From: an uncultured Acetatifactor sp.
Lineage (GTDB): Bacteria; Bacillota; Clostridia; Lachnospirales; Lachnospiraceae
Reading direction: 5' to 3'
Length of the DNA stretch: 27,574 nucleotides
Assembly: GCA_910578815.1 (NCBI GenBank)
Contig: CAJTSE010000030.1
Location: forward strand, 1 to 27,574
Shown in pieces: positions 22,204 to 27,574 of this stretch (position 1 is its first letter; every line of letters starts with the position of its first letter). The notes under the pieces are model-generated. The model saw nothing but the letters and a program-made list of their open reading frames with translations, was not told the origin of the DNA and made no database searches. A program made the translations under genes and the position numbers.

Positions 22204-22385
22204 GTGGCAACATTTTGGCAACAGAAAATCAGCAAGCCATTATAAATGATGTAATTGATGTAAAAAAGGGCGTGTATTTGTGTAGAATTTAAACAAATAC
22301 AGTTAAGAACAACAAAGAACACGCCGAGTTCGAGTAGTAAACAGAAAGCCGGGAAGCCGCATAAACAGCGGACTTTCCGGCTTTT
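22204..22385 (+). ncRNA. Putative structured small RNA
   Basis: A transcript starting about seven bases after the -10 box would run roughly 180 nt to a terminator and contains no convincing ORF. It could fold through GTATTTGT (22274-22281)/ACAAATAC (22293-22300) inside an outer pair GGCGTGT (22269-22275)/ACACGCC (22319-22325), and ends at the 22345-22385 hairpin. Near its 5' end TGGCAACA is repeated 11 nt apart (22205, 22216). Candidate roles are copy-number, incompatibility or toxin-controlling RNA, or an RNA partner of the nearby nuclease-like gene. It does not match any RNA family that can be named by eye. Confidence 0.45.
22345..22385. terminator. Strong bidirectional-type terminator hairpin
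   Basis: AAAGCCGG, then AAG and CCGC (22345-22360), pairs with GCGG, CTT and CCGGCTTT (22368-22384): about 16 bp with one wobble and one bulged A, followed by a short T-run. It would end the rightward small RNA and also the leftward gene that stops at 22421. Confidence 0.75.
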
Positions 22386-22396
22386 GATAGGGGGCG

Positions 22397-22414
22397 TGAT
22401 ACCTTTTTGATACC
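22397..22414. repeat. GATACC direct repeat at 11-bp spacing
   Basis: GATACC occurs at 22398-22403 and 22409-22414, with a related TTGATAG at 22384. TTGATACC-type repeats with one-turn spacing occur near tyrosine-integrase attachment sites, so this may be an element boundary. No matching distal copy is confirmed. Confidence 0.3.
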
Positions 22415-22420
22415 TATATT

Positions 22421-23830
22421 CTAAATAGTTTGCTTTGATTCGAGTTTGTATGAAGTTTCAATAAGATTTAATTTTTCTAATGAGTCGTATATTATGTAGC
22501 CTATTTTGGATTCATCATTATTTAATATATTATATATGCGGTGAATTTGATAATTGTATCCATGTTTCCAAAATTCCTTTGCGGTTGTTAATTCGTGTTT
22601 GCTCATATAAAAAGGTGTATTTGAGGTATCGGTGGTTGTTTTTACTTCAATATATATTTTTTCGCCCGTTTCTGTATAAGATAGTATGTCAAAGCCATTG
22701 GCAGAATTGTCTGCGGGAGTCAGATCTACTAAGTCAGCTAATTCGCTATTTATTTCAAGCAAACGATTTATTTCATGTTCATAAACATATTTCTCGCCTA
22801 ATTCTCCAATTTTGATTAAAAATTTGTGTAATTCTAAATAGTCTGTAGGAAACTTCAAATCCTTTTTCATAGTTCTATAAGATGTATTTGAAAAATGTAT
22901 TTTTTCTAGGAGATTTTCAGCTAGAAAATCAACATTAAGTGATTCAATTTCGATTATTTTTTTTTTAACTGAAAGATAAACTCTTTCAGAACAATTATTG
23001 CACATAAGAATGCCATTTATACTTTTCCAATTTGTAGAGAAAGATAAAACATTTTTACCGCACTCTGGACATATAAATGTATTCTGCTTTCTTTTTTGAG
23101 ATATACTATTAGGAACGAGGTCATTGATACCTACAATTTTTCCTAATTGGCGTATATATTCATCTAATAGTGAAAAGCCAGAATGAGGGCGTTGTTTGTA
23201 GTAATTGAGCATATCCCAATATTTTTCGGGTATATCAAGGATTCCTTCATCACAAGAAATTTTTCCATCACTAAAGTTTTTTGCGTCAATACTACCACGA
23301 ATAGTGGAAATTTGTATTTCTTCAAAAAATAATAAATAAAAACAAAATGCCAATCGCTGATTTTTATAATTTTTTTCGTCAGAATTAGAACATTCTTTTT
23401 CAAATATCATAAGACGTTCTAACTGATCTGCTGTTAATGCAGGGATATATTTATCTTTTGAATTTTTGGGATTATTAATTTGGTCTATTCTTTTTTCAAA
23501 GTAATCACACAATTTATCCTTATCCCAAAAGCATTTTTCAAAACCTAATTCATTTTTTATAATATTTTTGCAATACAAATATTTAAAAAACTGTTTTATT
23601 ATTGAATACTTATTTCCAGTAGTTTTTTTTGATGTATTACTAAAGAATATAGCATAATCCGAATAGGTCAATTCTGAAAAATCATAGATATTTGTTTCAA
23701 CAATAATTGTACAAATTGCAGTCCTTAACTGAAACCAACTTTTAGGTGAATAAGTTTGCATAAAATCTTGAAATATAGTTTGAGATTTTGGTTCTAATTT
23801 ATCAAGATATTCATCATTATTAGTAGCCAT
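22421..23830 (-). CDS. Degenerate tyrosine-recombinase fold fused to zinc ribbon and DUF3883
   Basis: A 469-aa, very AT-rich gene. Residues about 10-100 resemble a phage-integrase SAM-like core-binding domain (TYSPKSWFQLRTAICTIIVE, then LTYSDYAIFFSNTSKKT). About 125-250 looks like a recombinase catalytic fold in which the usual Arg, His and Tyr are not evident. A zinc ribbon follows (FICPECGKNV, then MCNNCSE). The C-terminal 110 residues match DUF3883 (NO VEIN C-terminal, a PD-(D/E)XK nuclease relative): NGFDILSY, then IYIEVKTTT, SKHELTTAKEF and YQIHRIYNI. DUF3883 is common in antiphage proteins. AAAGGA eight bases upstream favours 23830 over a start at 23866 that overlaps the previous gene. 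With the XRE gene upstream it may form a regulated DNA-targeting or defence unit. Confidence 0.65.
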   Translation of the reverse strand: MATNNDEYLDKLEPKSQTIFQDFMQTYSPKSWFQLRTAICTIIVETNIYDFSELTYSDYAIFFSNTSKKTTGNKYSIIKQFFKYLYCKNIIKNELGFEKCFWDKDKLCDYFEKRIDQINNPKNSKDKYIPALTADQLERLMIFEKECSNSDEKNYKNQRLAFCFYLLFFEEIQISTIRGSIDAKNFSDGKISCDEGILDIPEKYWDMLNYYKQRPHSGFSLLDEYIRQLGKIVGINDLVPNSISQKRKQNTFICPECGKNVLSFSTNWKSINGILMCNNCSERVYLSVKKKIIEIESLNVDFLAENLLEKIHFSNTSYRTMKKDLKFPTDYLELHKFLIKIGELGEKYVYEHEINRLLEINSELADLVDLTPADNSANGFDILSYTETGEKIYIEVKTTTDTSNTPFYMSKHELTTAKEFWKHGYNYQIHRIYNILNNDESKIGYIIYDSLEKLNLIETSYKLESKQTI

Positions 23831-23853
23831 TATTTTTGTCCTTTCATCAGTGG

Positions 23854-24420
23854 TTATTTTCTCCATTTGTAACTATTATTTTTCTTATCATTTCCTTTTT
23901 CATCAACACTACTGCTCGTAGCAGGCCAGTTGATTTTCCATTCAAAATACTCGTCCTCTGAAATCTCCCCACTCTTCAACTGCTCTTTCCGCAGACACCA
24001 CTCACGCATGAAATCATTGACTAATCCATACTCTAGCCACATACCCACTGGAGCATGAGCAGGCCAGTCATCATTGTCATAGTAACGCACCGACTTATCA
24101 TCAGAAGCGTTGCATTTGCCGGGATTGCGGACAAGCTGAAATAAATGGATCGTGCTACGGTCATCTTCATCAAGCCAAAGGAATGTAAGCATAATATCTT
24201 CGGCGCAGCCGGGGGTAACGCCAATAAAATGGATATAATTGACGTTCAGTATCTTTGCCATTTCCATTAAAGTGTTGTTTTTGGGAACACGATAGCCGGA
24301 TTCATACTGTGCGATACGAACATCAGCATTGCGTTCCTCATATCCCAATTTCAAGCCTAATTCACGCTGTGTCAAGCCCCGGAACGTGCGTATTCTCTTT
24401 ATCCGTTCTCCTAATACCAT
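23854..24420 (-). CDS. XRE-family transcriptional regulator
   Basis: A 188-aa protein with an N-terminal Cro/C1 HTH (residues 3-60: GERIKRIRTFRGLTQRELGL, then AQYESGYRVPKNNTLMEMAK) and an unrecognised C-terminal domain rich in Trp and acidic residues (YYDNDDWPAHAPVGMWLEYG), which may sense a ligand or partner. AAAGGA nine bases upstream favours ATG 24420; an ATG two codons earlier is only three bases from it. Depending on which start the next gene uses, the two overlap or lie 23 nt apart, so they are one unit. A plausible role is repression of the DUF3883 gene or its own promoter. Confidence 0.8.
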   Translation of the reverse strand: MVLGERIKRIRTFRGLTQRELGLKLGYEERNADVRIAQYESGYRVPKNNTLMEMAKILNVNYIHFIGVTPGCAEDIMLTFLWLDEDDRSTIHLFQLVRNPGKCNASDDKSVRYYDNDDWPAHAPVGMWLEYGLVNDFMREWCLRKEQLKSGEISEDEYFEWKINWPATSSSVDEKGNDKKNNSYKWRK

Positions 24421-24442
24421 AGTCATGTATCCTTTCTGAAAA

Positions 24443-24949
24443 TTAGAGTGATTGTTTTGAAATTATCATGTTACATCTGCTCCACAACTCATCTTTATAT
24501 GCAAATACATCTTTATCAATCTTTCTTTCAACAAAGCCGACTTTTTCATAACATTGCTTTGCTAATACGTTTTCACTGAAAACATTTAGCTGAACCGCTT
24601 TTGCGCCGGTTATCTGAAAAGCGAATTGCAGAGCCAGATTCAGCATTTCTTTTCCGTAACCTTTTCCACGTTTGGTTTTATCAACAATAACAAATTTAAG
24701 AAAACCAATATTGTCTGCTGTATTGACAGAATAACAGAAGAAGCCTACTGCCTGTCCGCTGTTTTCAGTTGCTACATAAGCACTGTCTGTCCAGTCCATT
24801 GCATTTTTCTCTAATAAATCATGGAAAGATTTTTGTGTCATGGGGTATGGCAAAAGATTTGCACACCAAAAAGCATGAGTTCTTTCGTCATCAATCCATT
24901 TTGATACATATTCGTAATCTTTGCTTGGTATATACGGTCGGATTCTCAT
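24443..24949 (-). CDS. GNAT acetyltransferase (RimJ/RimL type)
   Basis: A 168-aa GCN5-related N-acetyltransferase using acetyl-CoA. The N-terminal MRIRPYIPSKDYEYVSKWID, the acetyl-CoA pyrophosphate-binding segment KRGKGYGKEMLNLALQFAF and the C-terminal CYEKVGFVERK are visible. The substrate could be an amine, an antibiotic or the N-terminus of a ribosomal protein; sequence alone does not say. It is part of a leftward cluster with a second GNAT gene upstream. AAAGGA precedes the start at a rather long spacing. Confidence 0.85.
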   Translation of the reverse strand: MRIRPYIPSKDYEYVSKWIDDERTHAFWCANLLPYPMTQKSFHDLLEKNAMDWTDSAYVATENSGQAVGFFCYSVNTADNIGFLKFVIVDKTKRGKGYGKEMLNLALQFAFQITGAKAVQLNVFSENVLAKQCYEKVGFVERKIDKDVFAYKDELWSRCNMIISKQSL

Positions 24950-24987
24950 AAATGGAATGTCCTTTCTCCAATTTATTTATAAATTTG

Positions 24988-25461
24988 TTATAGGTAGTAC
25001 ACCATAATATATTCTTCTTCATTCTCCCTTACAATTTCAAAACCAATCTTTAAATACATCTTTGCCGCATAATTGGCTTTTTGAACAGAAAGAGAAACCC
25101 GACTGTACCCATGTGATTTAAGCAGGGTAAGAATTTCTTTCATCATAGCCGTTCCAATGCCAAAGCCCCGGTATTCTTTATAAAGAGAGATTGCCAAAGA
25201 GGGCGTTTCATCATCTATATGTCCGTAATCGTTCATAATGCGAACCCAAACAGCCCCAACAATCTTACCGCCAACCTCTGCCACTAATCCCCAATCATCT
25301 TTGGATTCCCCGAAACGCTTCACATAAATCTGTAATTCGGGAGATGAAATAATACTTTTGGGTGGAGGTTCGATACCCTCTGGAACAAAAATTGCTTCAT
25401 ATAGAAAATTATCCAGTAACGGATATTCCTGTTTTTGTATTTCCCGTATCATATACTCCAT
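24988..25461 (-). CDS. GNAT acetyltransferase
   Basis: A 157-aa GNAT-fold acetyltransferase. Its motif A is YKEYRGFGIGTAMMKEILTL, followed by GYSRVSLSVQKANYAAKMYL and IGFEIVRE. The loop GAVWVRIMNDYGHIDDE and ending EYIMVYYL fit a family of small clostridial GNATs. It has its own promoter at 25493-25521 on the leftward strand and GAGAGG before the ATG. The target is unknown; the two acetyltransferases share little sequence and probably act on different substrates. Confidence 0.87.
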   Translation of the reverse strand: MEYMIREIQKQEYPLLDNFLYEAIFVPEGIEPPPKSIISSPELQIYVKRFGESKDDWGLVAEVGGKIVGAVWVRIMNDYGHIDDETPSLAISLYKEYRGFGIGTAMMKEILTLLKSHGYSRVSLSVQKANYAAKMYLKIGFEIVRENEEEYIMVYYL

Positions 25462-25492
25462 AGCTTACCTCTCAATTCTGTATTCTCCATAT

Positions 25493-25521
25493 ATTCTAGC
25501 ATAATTCAGATAATACAGCAA
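25493..25521 (-). promoter_or_regulatory. Leftward promoter of the cargo block
   Basis: On the minus strand, TTGCTG (25521-25516), 17 nt, TAGAAT (25498-25493), with an extended TG before the -10 box. It reads into the GNAT gene and is divergent from the excisionase promoter. Confidence 0.6.
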
Positions 25522-25528
25522 CAAAAAC

Positions 25529-25637
25529 TTATCAGAAATGCTAAATTTAATAAAAAAGATAAGTTTAACAAATAAGCTATTGACAATAACAGAAATGTTA
25601 AGTATAATTCAAATACAGAGCTTAACAAAAACGCTAA
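25529..25637 (+). promoter_or_regulatory. Consensus promoter among four 16-bp operator-like repeats
   Basis: TTGACA (25580-25585), 17 nt, TATAAT (25603-25608) is a perfect sigma-A promoter for the excisionase-integrase operon. Four related sites with consensus TTAACAgAAAtGCTAA lie at 25529-25544, 25565-25580, 25586-25601 and 25622-25637, with start spacings of 36, 21 and 36. The third fills the -35 to -10 spacer. They fit repressor operators, excisionase sites or integrase arm sites. Confidence 0.75.
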
Positions 25638-25656
25638 ATAAAAAGGAGGATATTGA

Positions 25657-25884
25657 ATGAGGAATGAACTATTTGTAACTGCCGGGGAGGTAGCGCAGGA
25701 GTTGGGCGTTTCCAAACCATTTGCTTACAAATTAGTACGACAGATGAATGAGGAACTGGAAGAAAAAGGTTTTATCACAATCGCCGGACGTGTCAGCAGA
25801 AAATATTATGAAGAAAAATTCTACGGCATGGCGCAGGCGGGTGTGAGAACGAGTTCTCACACTCTTGCGGCGGTCGCCAAATGA
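25657..25884 (+). CDS. Excisionase-like HTH protein
   Basis: A 75-aa protein with a helix-turn-helix of MerR/excisionase type: LFVTAGEVAQELGVSKPFAY then KLVRQMNEELEEKGFITIAG. Such proteins sit directly upstream of tyrosine integrases and steer them towards excision by bending DNA. AAAGGAGG precedes the ATG, following a consensus promoter. The last 14 codons (VRTSSHTLAAVAK) run through a perfect palindrome and look like an unconserved extension compared with the compact HTH core. That tail may serve mainly as regulatory DNA. Confidence 0.75.
   Translation: MRNELFVTAGEVAQELGVSKPFAYKLVRQMNEELEEKGFITIAGRVSRKYYEEKFYGMAQAGVRTSSHTLAAVAK
25841..25862. repeat. Perfect 10-bp palindrome inside the excisionase gene end
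   Basis: GTGTGAGAAC (25841-25850) and GTTCTCACAC (25853-25862) are separated by GA. The arm is embedded in the last codons of the excisionase-like gene and is a strong dimer-binding or hairpin candidate. Confidence 0.65.
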
Positions 25885-25907
25885 ATGTGCAAGCACATTC
25901 GCTTGGC
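25876..25907. repeat. Hairpin between excisionase and integrase genes
   Basis: GAATGTGC (25883-25890) pairs with GCACATTC (25893-25900) across AA, extended by GCCAA (25876-25880)/TTGGC (25903-25907). It includes the excisionase stop codon. With the preceding palindrome it could control read-through into the integrase gene. Confidence 0.6.
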
Positions 25908-25939
25908 TCGTCGCCCGCAGAAAATAAGGAGGGCAGATT

Positions 25940-27025
25940 ATGGCGGCATATATAGATGAACAGCGTGGAACGTGGTATGTATCGTTCCATTATTATGACT
26001 GGACGGGGAAGAACTGCCGAAAAGTCAAGAGAGGTTTCAAAACCAAAAGAGAAGCTACGGAGTGGGAACACCATTTCCGTATGAAAGAAGCGGCTGACTT
26101 GGATATGACTTTCGGGGAATTTGTGCAGGCGTATACAAGAGATATGAAGCCGAAGCTGAAGCACAATACTTGGCTGACAAAGGAGCATATCTTACGCACA
26201 AAATTGTTACCGTACTTTGAGAATAAGAAAATGTGTGATATTCGTGCCAAAGATATTATCCAGTGGCAGAATGAGCAGATTTCCTATCGTGATGAAAAAG
26301 GAAAGCCCTATGCGCCGACTTATCTGAAAACTCTGCAATCTGAATTGAGCGCATTATTTAATCATGCGGTGCGGTTCTACGAATTAAAGAGCAATCCTGT
26401 TGTCAAAGCCGGGCCGCTTGGGAAAGGGAAAGCAGAGGAAATGCTTTTTTGGACGAAAGAGGAATATCTGAAATTCATTGAAGCAGTAAAAGACAAGCCA
26501 TATTCCTATCAAGCATTTCAAATTTTATACTGGTGTGGCTTGCGTGTTGGTGAACTTTTAGCACTCACACCGCAGGATATAGATTTTGATAACAAGGTCA
26601 TTCGGATAACAAAATCTTATCAGCGGTTAGAGGGAAAAGATGTGATAACAGACCCAAAGACACCGAAAAGCAAGCGCAATGTCAGTATGCCGGACTTTTT
26701 GTGTGAGGAATTAAAAGAGTATCTCGGCAGGCTGTACGGACTTCTCCCGACTGACCGTATCTTTCATCTGACAAAAAGTTTCCTGCACCATGAAATGACG
26801 AGAGGGGCAGGGAAAGCAGGGGTAAAGCGCATTAGAATCCACGATTTAAGACATTCTCATGTTTCGTTGTTAATCAGCATGGGATTTTCAGCGGTATCAA
26901 TCGGGAACAGGGTAGGGCATGAAAGCGTGGATATTACGTTTCGATACGCCCATATGTTCCCGACAGAACAGATACAAATGGCAGAGTTGCTGAACGCAGA
27001 GTTTAAGGAGGGTACAGAAGAATGA
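25940..27025 (+). CDS. Tyrosine integrase (Tn916-like)
   Basis: A 361-aa site-specific integrase with all catalytic residues. The N-terminal arm-binding domain (about 1-55: GTWYVSFHYYDWTGKNCRKV, then KTKREATEWE) is the AP2-like type of Tn916 integrase. A SAM-like core-binding domain spans about 55-160. The catalytic domain has Arg202 (GLRVGELL), a Lys near 243-245, His301 and Arg304 (HDLRHSH), His327 (GHES) and nucleophile Tyr336 (RYAHM). It should integrate and excise the second element. AAGGAGGG precedes the ATG. It overlaps the MobC-like gene by 4 nt (ATGA), and lies downstream of the excisionase-like gene under the same promoter. Confidence 0.93.
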   Translation: MAAYIDEQRGTWYVSFHYYDWTGKNCRKVKRGFKTKREATEWEHHFRMKEAADLDMTFGEFVQAYTRDMKPKLKHNTWLTKEHILRTKLLPYFENKKMCDIRAKDIIQWQNEQISYRDEKGKPYAPTYLKTLQSELSALFNHAVRFYELKSNPVVKAGPLGKGKAEEMLFWTKEEYLKFIEAVKDKPYSYQAFQILYWCGLRVGELLALTPQDIDFDNKVIRITKSYQRLEGKDVITDPKTPKSKRNVSMPDFLCEELKEYLGRLYGLLPTDRIFHLTKSFLHHEMTRGAGKAGVKRIRIHDLRHSHVSLLISMGFSAVSIGNRVGHESVDITFRYAHMFPTEQIQMAELLNAEFKEGTEE

Positions 27026-27411
27026 GCGGCACACACAAATATCCAACAATCAGTTTTCGCATTTCTCCCAGAGAACGGGAAGAAATTGAAGCAAAGATTT
27101 TTGCAAGCGGCATGAAAAAGAAAGATTATTTTGTCCGTTCCTGTATTTACAATCGTGTATGTGTGGTAGGGAAGAAAGAAACGGTATATCAGATTGTGGA
27201 AAAATTACAGGAAATGCAGAACTGTATGGAAGAACTGGCAGAGCAGATAAAAGGCGAAAAGCCGGAGGTCACTACTGAAGAAATCAGAGAGTTGCAGACA
27301 TCTTATGAGGATATGTTGAAAGCAATCCTTTGGATGTTGGACGGAGCAAAATATCTGTGGCAGGGAAACACCAACGGAGAAGAAAAAAGCCCCGACAGCG
27401 GCAACTGTTAG
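27022..27411 (+). CDS. MobC-like ribbon-helix-helix mobilisation protein
   Basis: A 129-aa protein. The N-terminal region has a ribbon-helix-helix-like pattern: YPTISFRISPREREEIEAK then GMKKKDYFVRSCIY, as in relaxosome accessory proteins (MobC) of small mobilisable elements. The C-terminal half is a charged coiled-coil (KLQEMQNCMEELAEQIKGE). Such proteins bind oriT and help the relaxase melt DNA. Overlap with the integrase stop couples their synthesis. The stop is followed at once by a long hairpin (27422-27489). Confidence 0.7.
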   Translation: MSGTHKYPTISFRISPREREEIEAKIFASGMKKKDYFVRSCIYNRVCVVGKKETVYQIVEKLQEMQNCMEELAEQIKGEKPEVTTEEIRELQTSYEDMLKAILWMLDGAKYLWQGNTNGEEKSPDSGNC

Positions 27412-27421
27412 GGCTGTGATA

Positions 27422-27489
27422 ACTGGAAAACCTCTGTTATCAACCTCACAATATCAGTATAGCAGAGGTTTCTTCCAGTGGCAACGATT
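27422..27489. repeat. Long interrupted hairpin between MobC-like gene and next gene
   Basis: ACTGGAA (27422-27428) pairs with TTCCAGT (27483-27489), and ACCTCTG (27430-27436) with CAGAGGT (27473-27479), flanking a 36-nt loop. One and three unpaired bases interrupt the arms. It may be an oriT, a leader element or a terminator-like barrier; no U-run follows. Confidence 0.55.
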
Positions 27490-27509
27490 TTTCAGAAATG
27501 GAGGGCATT

Positions 27510-27574
27510 ATGGAAGAAACAAAAATCGAATTACAGTTGATTAAATTGTCGGAGATACAGTCGCAGGAAGTTTC
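27510..27574 (+). CDS. Start of a protein cut by the window end, possibly an AAA ATPase
   Basis: Only 21 codons are present, beginning MEETKIELQLIKLSEIQSQE. GGAGGG precedes the ATG. This opening resembles the start of RadA/RepA-like AAA ATPases that follow MobC-like genes in clostridial elements, but the P-loop itself is beyond the window, so the assignment is from context and partial recall. Confidence 0.45.
   Translation, partial: MEETKIELQLIKLSEIQSQEV

Noticed and set aside
1..22414. TTTTGATACC near 29-38 (inverted) and at 22405-22414 as the two ends of one element
   Set aside because: Only ten shared bases, opposite orientation, and no matching neighbours; chance similarity is likely.
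1..27574. tRNA, rRNA, group II intron, retron or diversity-generating element
   Set aside because: No reverse transcriptase motif, no cloverleaf and no conserved rRNA stretch was seen on either strand.

Overview
The window looks like accessory DNA from a Gram-positive, low-to-mid GC Firmicute, most likely a gut Clostridium relative (Lachnospiraceae or Ruminococcaceae). The basis is strong AGGAGG-type ribosome binding sites before almost every gene, sigma-A consensus promoters, and gene families typical of clostridial integrative elements: paired large serine recombinases, DUF4314, DUF5049, amidoligase, Replic_Relax and a Tn916-type integrase. No rRNA, tRNA, CRISPR array or core metabolic gene is visible. 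Taxonomy is inference.

Layout. (1) 1-9460 is mixed cargo. It starts with a leftward XerD-like recombinase that lacks its catalytic tyrosine. A rightward group of small membrane and zinc-ribbon proteins follows, then a BspA-type leucine-rich-repeat lipoprotein. A bidirectional terminator at 4852-4898 separates these from a leftward pair (sigma-region-4-like protein and a 60-aa protein). Next come a control region with a 10-bp phased GAGA array and two consensus promoters, an orphan cytosolic protein, and a two-gene surface module (389-aa membrane protein and 442-aa DUF11-like anchored protein).

(2) 9609-21600 is a GC-richer, tightly packed, single-direction mobile-element backbone. It holds two small proteins, an MT-A70 methyltransferase, a small membrane protein, a VirD4/TraG-like coupling ATPase overlapping by ATGA with a Replic_Relax protein, and a 113-aa gene between 15-bp inverted repeats. 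Then come a double zinc-finger/HTH protein, a SHOCT-like protein, an amidoligase, an AIG2-type gamma-glutamylcyclotransferase, DUF5049, DUF4314, two overlapping large serine recombinases, an ankyrin-like protein and a 315-aa element protein. Several of its intergenic gaps hold a long stem-loop without a U-tract.

(3) 21600-22420 has no gene but is rich in structure: a terminator, an approximately 10-bp phased CGCA array, a 44-nt hairpin, two palindromes, and a complete promoter-to-terminator unit that could encode a small RNA of about 180 nt.

(4) 22421-25461 is an AT-rich leftward cargo block. A degenerate tyrosine-recombinase/zinc-ribbon/DUF3883 nuclease-like protein overlaps an XRE regulator, and two GNAT acetyltransferases follow. 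This resembles a small defence or cargo island.

(5) 25500-27574 is the start of a second element: a consensus promoter among four copies of a 16-bp operator-like repeat, an excisionase-like protein, a complete tyrosine integrase, a MobC-like ribbon-helix-helix protein, a long hairpin, and the first codons of another protein that runs off the window.

The two best leads for something undescribed are the amidoligase-cyclotransferase cassette inside the conjugation module, and the recombinase-like/DUF3883 fusion beside the structured small-RNA candidate. No searches were run; family names come from recognising motifs in the translated sequence.
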